Assembly (NCBI GenBank): GCA_021795795.1 | Contig: JAJYPA010000343.1 | Coordinates: 1-8,573, forward strand | Direction: 5' to 3' | From: Pseudomonadota bacterium | GTDB taxonomy: Bacteria; Pseudomonadota; Gammaproteobacteria; Halothiobacillales; Halothiobacillaceae | DNA length: 8,573 bases | Shown: one piece after another, positions 7,248 to 8,573 of the stretch | How the letters are laid out: the number at the start of each line of letters is the position of its first letter | Numbering within the stretch: the stretch's first letter is position 1 | Notes under the pieces: model-generated | The model's database searches: none | Told to the model about the DNA's origin: nothing | What the model saw: the letters and a program-made list of their open reading frames with translations, nothing else | Program-made: the position numbers and the translations under genes

Positions 7248-7525
7248 ATCAAATAATCTCCTTTTCTATAGATTTAAGCAAGTTTCAGGCGGCGAGATGC
7301 CCCGGTTGTTTTTTTCCCGATTATCCGGGTGCAATGTGAATAGAGAATCTAACTGTCATTGGGCCATACGTGCTTCCATATCAACATTCCGCACAGATAG
7401 GTCATCATCGCAGATAGTGATCTCCACCTTTCGTCTGTAAGGTCAACGGGACTGATCATCAATGCCCACAATAATGCAACTCGAAGAACTCAAAGGAGAC
7501 CATCTTAACTCGTTGTTTCATATAA

Positions 7526-7738
7526 TACCGGGATGACCATAAGCTGAATTTTTCGAACTGCCCGATAGATATCCCCGATCAGCCCGCCCCCAACGACATG
7601 ATCCATCGCATCCAGGAGTAGGACATACGTGTCTACCCAGGTTCCAGTTTGATAATTCTACCCCAGATTGGTACCGGGTTCACAATCGCTTGGCGCCGGC
7701 CTTTGGCTGCTTGTGACCATTCAGCGAAGGGCCGCTAA
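7526..7738 (+). pseudogene. Possible decayed reading frame of unknown family
   Basis: One frame from 7526 to a TAA at 7736-7738 looks coding-like apart from a single internal TAG at 7619-7621. Its first part reads with IPDQPAPNDMIHRIQE just before the TAG, the second with RVYPGSSLIILPQIGTGF and IAWRRP just after it. The hydrophobic strand pattern and balanced composition suggest the relic of a real protein domain. I do not recognise the family. It has no start codon with a ribosome binding site (TAA at 7523-7525 closes the frame upstream). It could equally be chance, since 30-40 codon open stretches are common. Confidence 0.22.
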
Positions 7739-7739
7739 T

Positions 7740-7760
7740 GGATTGATATAAAGGATTGAT
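7740..7760 (+). repeat. Short direct repeat GGATTGAT, 13-nt period
   Basis: GGATTGAT occurs at 7740-7747 and again at 7753-7760, separated by ATAAA. It lies at the junction between the AT-leaning and the GC-rich halves of the gap. It may be a regulator binding site, the footprint of a past insertion, or chance. Confidence 0.4.
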
Positions 7761-7800
7761 TGGCGGGAGGGCACGTCGACACCGATCTCCTCGAAGCAAA

Positions 7801-7980
7801 GCGCCAGGTCTAGGACCCGCTGTGGACGGCCGCGTACCCGGTGGCGCCGCGGCGCGCTTCATTGCCTGGCCGCTGCTTGGTTCTCGGGCCGCGCCCGCTG
7901 CGGCGTTGCTTCTACCAGCACCACTCCAGCCGTCGCAAAGGCGGGGACCGGCTGCGGCGGTTTGACATTCAACAGCCGCC
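7801..7980. other. GC-rich block, possible foreign or eroded element
   Basis: By hand count 130 of these 180 bases are G or C (72 %), against 23 of 60 (38 %) at 7501-7560. On the - strand two frames in succession look weakly coding-like: one near 7968-7870 (with PPQPVPAFATAGVVLVEA), then a shift to another frame near 7850-7760 (with LDLALCFEEIGVDVPSRQS). That would suit an old frameshifted gene or transposase remnant, but I recognise no family and no terminal inverted repeats. Confidence 0.35.
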
Positions 7981-7990
7981 CAATCACAAT
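7962..7990 (+). promoter_or_regulatory. Candidate sigma70 promoter of the ketosynthase gene
   Basis: A perfect -35 hexamer TTGACA (7962-7967) is followed after 17 nt by CACAAT (7985-7990), which matches 4 of 6 positions of TATAAT. It points toward the ketosynthase start at 8026, giving a leader of roughly 30 nt. It suggests that the ketosynthase starts a second transcription unit. Confidence 0.45.
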
Positions 7991-8025
7991 GCCAACATCT
8001 TCTATTATTCTGATTTATAAGGCGC

Positions 8026-8573
8026 ATGCCACCTGTGTTATTATCACATTTCACTGCGACGAGTTGCATCGGACGCGGCCTGGACCAAACCCTTGCTGCG
8101 CTGCTTGGGCGGCAAAGTGGGTTGCAGCATTGCGCCTTTCAAGGCATTGACATTGACACCTGGGTCGGCGAAGTGGACGCTGTTGATGATGAGGAAATAG
8201 AGCCGGAACTACGAGATTTCAACTGTCGCAACAATCGCCTGGCACAGCTCGCGCTACGCCAGGATGGATTTGTTGACGCAGTAGAAACTGCCGCTACGAG
8301 ATGGGGCCGACAACGGATTGGGGTTTTTCTGGGAACCAGCACCGCCGGCATTTTGCAAACCGAATGGGCATTTCGGCACCGTGATCCGGTTAGCGGACGC
8401 TTGCCTCCGGATTTTGTCTATGCCGCTACCCACAGCCCGTACTCTCTAACCGACTTCATCCGGCGCAAATTGCGACTCGAAGGTCCCGCCATGTCGGTGT
8501 CTTCCGCATGCTCTTCCAGCGCCAAGGTCTTCGCCTTGGCAAAGCGCATGCTGGACGCGGGGCTGATCGATGC
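8026..8573 (+). CDS. Beta-ketoacyl-ACP synthase, N-terminal part (APE-type KS)
   Basis: This frame runs to the right edge without a stop (182 complete codons), so it is a 5' partial gene; a full ketosynthase is about 390-420 residues. It should catalyse decarboxylative condensation of an acyl primer with malonyl-ACP. Family features in order: HFTATSCIGRGLDQTLAAL at about 8-26, FNCRNNRLAQLAL, GVFLGTSTAGILQTEWAFR, and SVSSACSSSAKVFA containing the nucleophile Cys162. The GTSTAGILQTE and RNNRLA blocks match the ketosynthases of aryl polyene clusters (apeO type, as I recall) better than housekeeping FabF or FabB. The active-site Cys is present, so it is a true condensing enzyme and not a chain length factor. 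The start is ATG 8026, with AAGG at 8019-8022 only 3 nt away; GTG 8035 is an alternative with better spacing. An in-frame TGA at 8011-8013 limits the upstream extent. Confidence 0.88.
   Translation, partial: MPPVLLSHFTATSCIGRGLDQTLAALLGRQSGLQHCAFQGIDIDTWVGEVDAVDDEEIEPELRDFNCRNNRLAQLALRQDGFVDAVETAATRWGRQRIGVFLGTSTAGILQTEWAFRHRDPVSGRLPPDFVYAATHSPYSLTDFIRRKLRLEGPAMSVSSACSSSAKVFALAKRMLDAGLID

Larger units (their letters stand above)
7248..8025. other. Long region without an intact gene between ACP and ketosynthase
   Basis: These 778 bases separate two divergently transcribed genes. I see no intact reading frame with a recognisable product. The left part (to about 7560) is AT-leaning and must hold the ACP promoter. 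The middle holds an interrupted coding-like frame. The right part has a short direct repeat, a sharp GC-rich block, and a sigma70-like promoter for the ketosynthase. The longer open frames in the GC-rich block (7680-8069 on -, 7756-7965 on +) have low-complexity Arg/Ala/Pro composition and are best taken as chance frames. Confidence 0.6.

Noticed and set aside
7316..7329. CCCG/CGGG hairpin next to a T-run (about 7308-7315)
   Set aside because: The T-run precedes the hairpin on the plus strand and is A on the minus strand, so it is not an intrinsic terminator in either direction; the stem is only 4 bp.
7018..7440. Plus-strand 140-codon open frame over the ACP
   Set aside because: It is antisense to a clear ACP gene and Ser/Ile rich without domain features.
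7521..7526. Perfect TATAAT hexamer
   Set aside because: No -35 hexamer at 15-19 nt upstream and no gene follows it on the plus strand.
7462..7536. 24-codon open frame starting at ATG 7462
   Set aside because: Very short, weak ribosome binding site and no evidence of conservation.
7680..8069. Minus-strand 129-codon open frame in the gap
   Set aside because: Low-complexity Ala/Arg/Pro/Gly composition caused by high GC; no recognisable domain.

Overview
The window looks like chromosomal DNA of a Gram-negative bacterium, probably a proteobacterium: it encodes a LolA-type periplasmic lipoprotein carrier and an RND/MMPL-type exporter, has clear Shine-Dalgarno sites, and is of roughly 50 % GC by eye. 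I cannot name the genus; a betaproteobacterium is a guess. No rRNA, tRNA, CRISPR array or intact insertion sequence was seen.

Main content: part of a type II fatty-acid/polyketide-like gene cluster of the aryl polyene (APE) type. Six genes on the + strand form one tight operon (412-6908): a COG4648-type six-helix membrane protein, an AMP-dependent acyl/ACP ligase, a short hot-dog 3-hydroxyacyl-ACP dehydratase, an LpxL/HtrB-like acyltransferase, a LolA-like carrier and a 790-residue MMPL exporter. They are spaced 28 nt or less apart or overlap (14, 1 and 4 nt). A lone acyl carrier protein gene (6981-7247) lies convergently on the - strand. After a 778-nt stretch without an intact gene, a beta-ketoacyl-ACP synthase (from 8026) begins on the + strand and runs off the right edge.

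Inferred joint role: the ligase loads a carboxylic acid starter or free acid onto the ACP, the ketosynthase extends it, and the dehydratase forms the double bonds. The acyltransferase moves the product onto a lipid-type acceptor. The membrane protein, LolA-like protein and MMPL pump take the lipid-linked pigment to the outer membrane. Ketoreductase, thioesterase, ammonia-lyase (aryl starter supply) and glycosyltransferase genes often found in such clusters are not in this window; they may lie beyond the right edge or be absent.

Edges and gap: the first 189 bases hold the C-terminal end of an Ala/Gly/His-rich small protein whose frame is closed by a stop at 7-9. The 7248-8025 gap holds a possible decayed reading frame, a 13-nt-period direct repeat, a block of about 72 % GC, and a good sigma70-like promoter facing the ketosynthase. 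The most unusual coding details are a dehydratase that appears to start at CTG (2529) and a LolA-like protein with about 60 residues ahead of its signal peptide.
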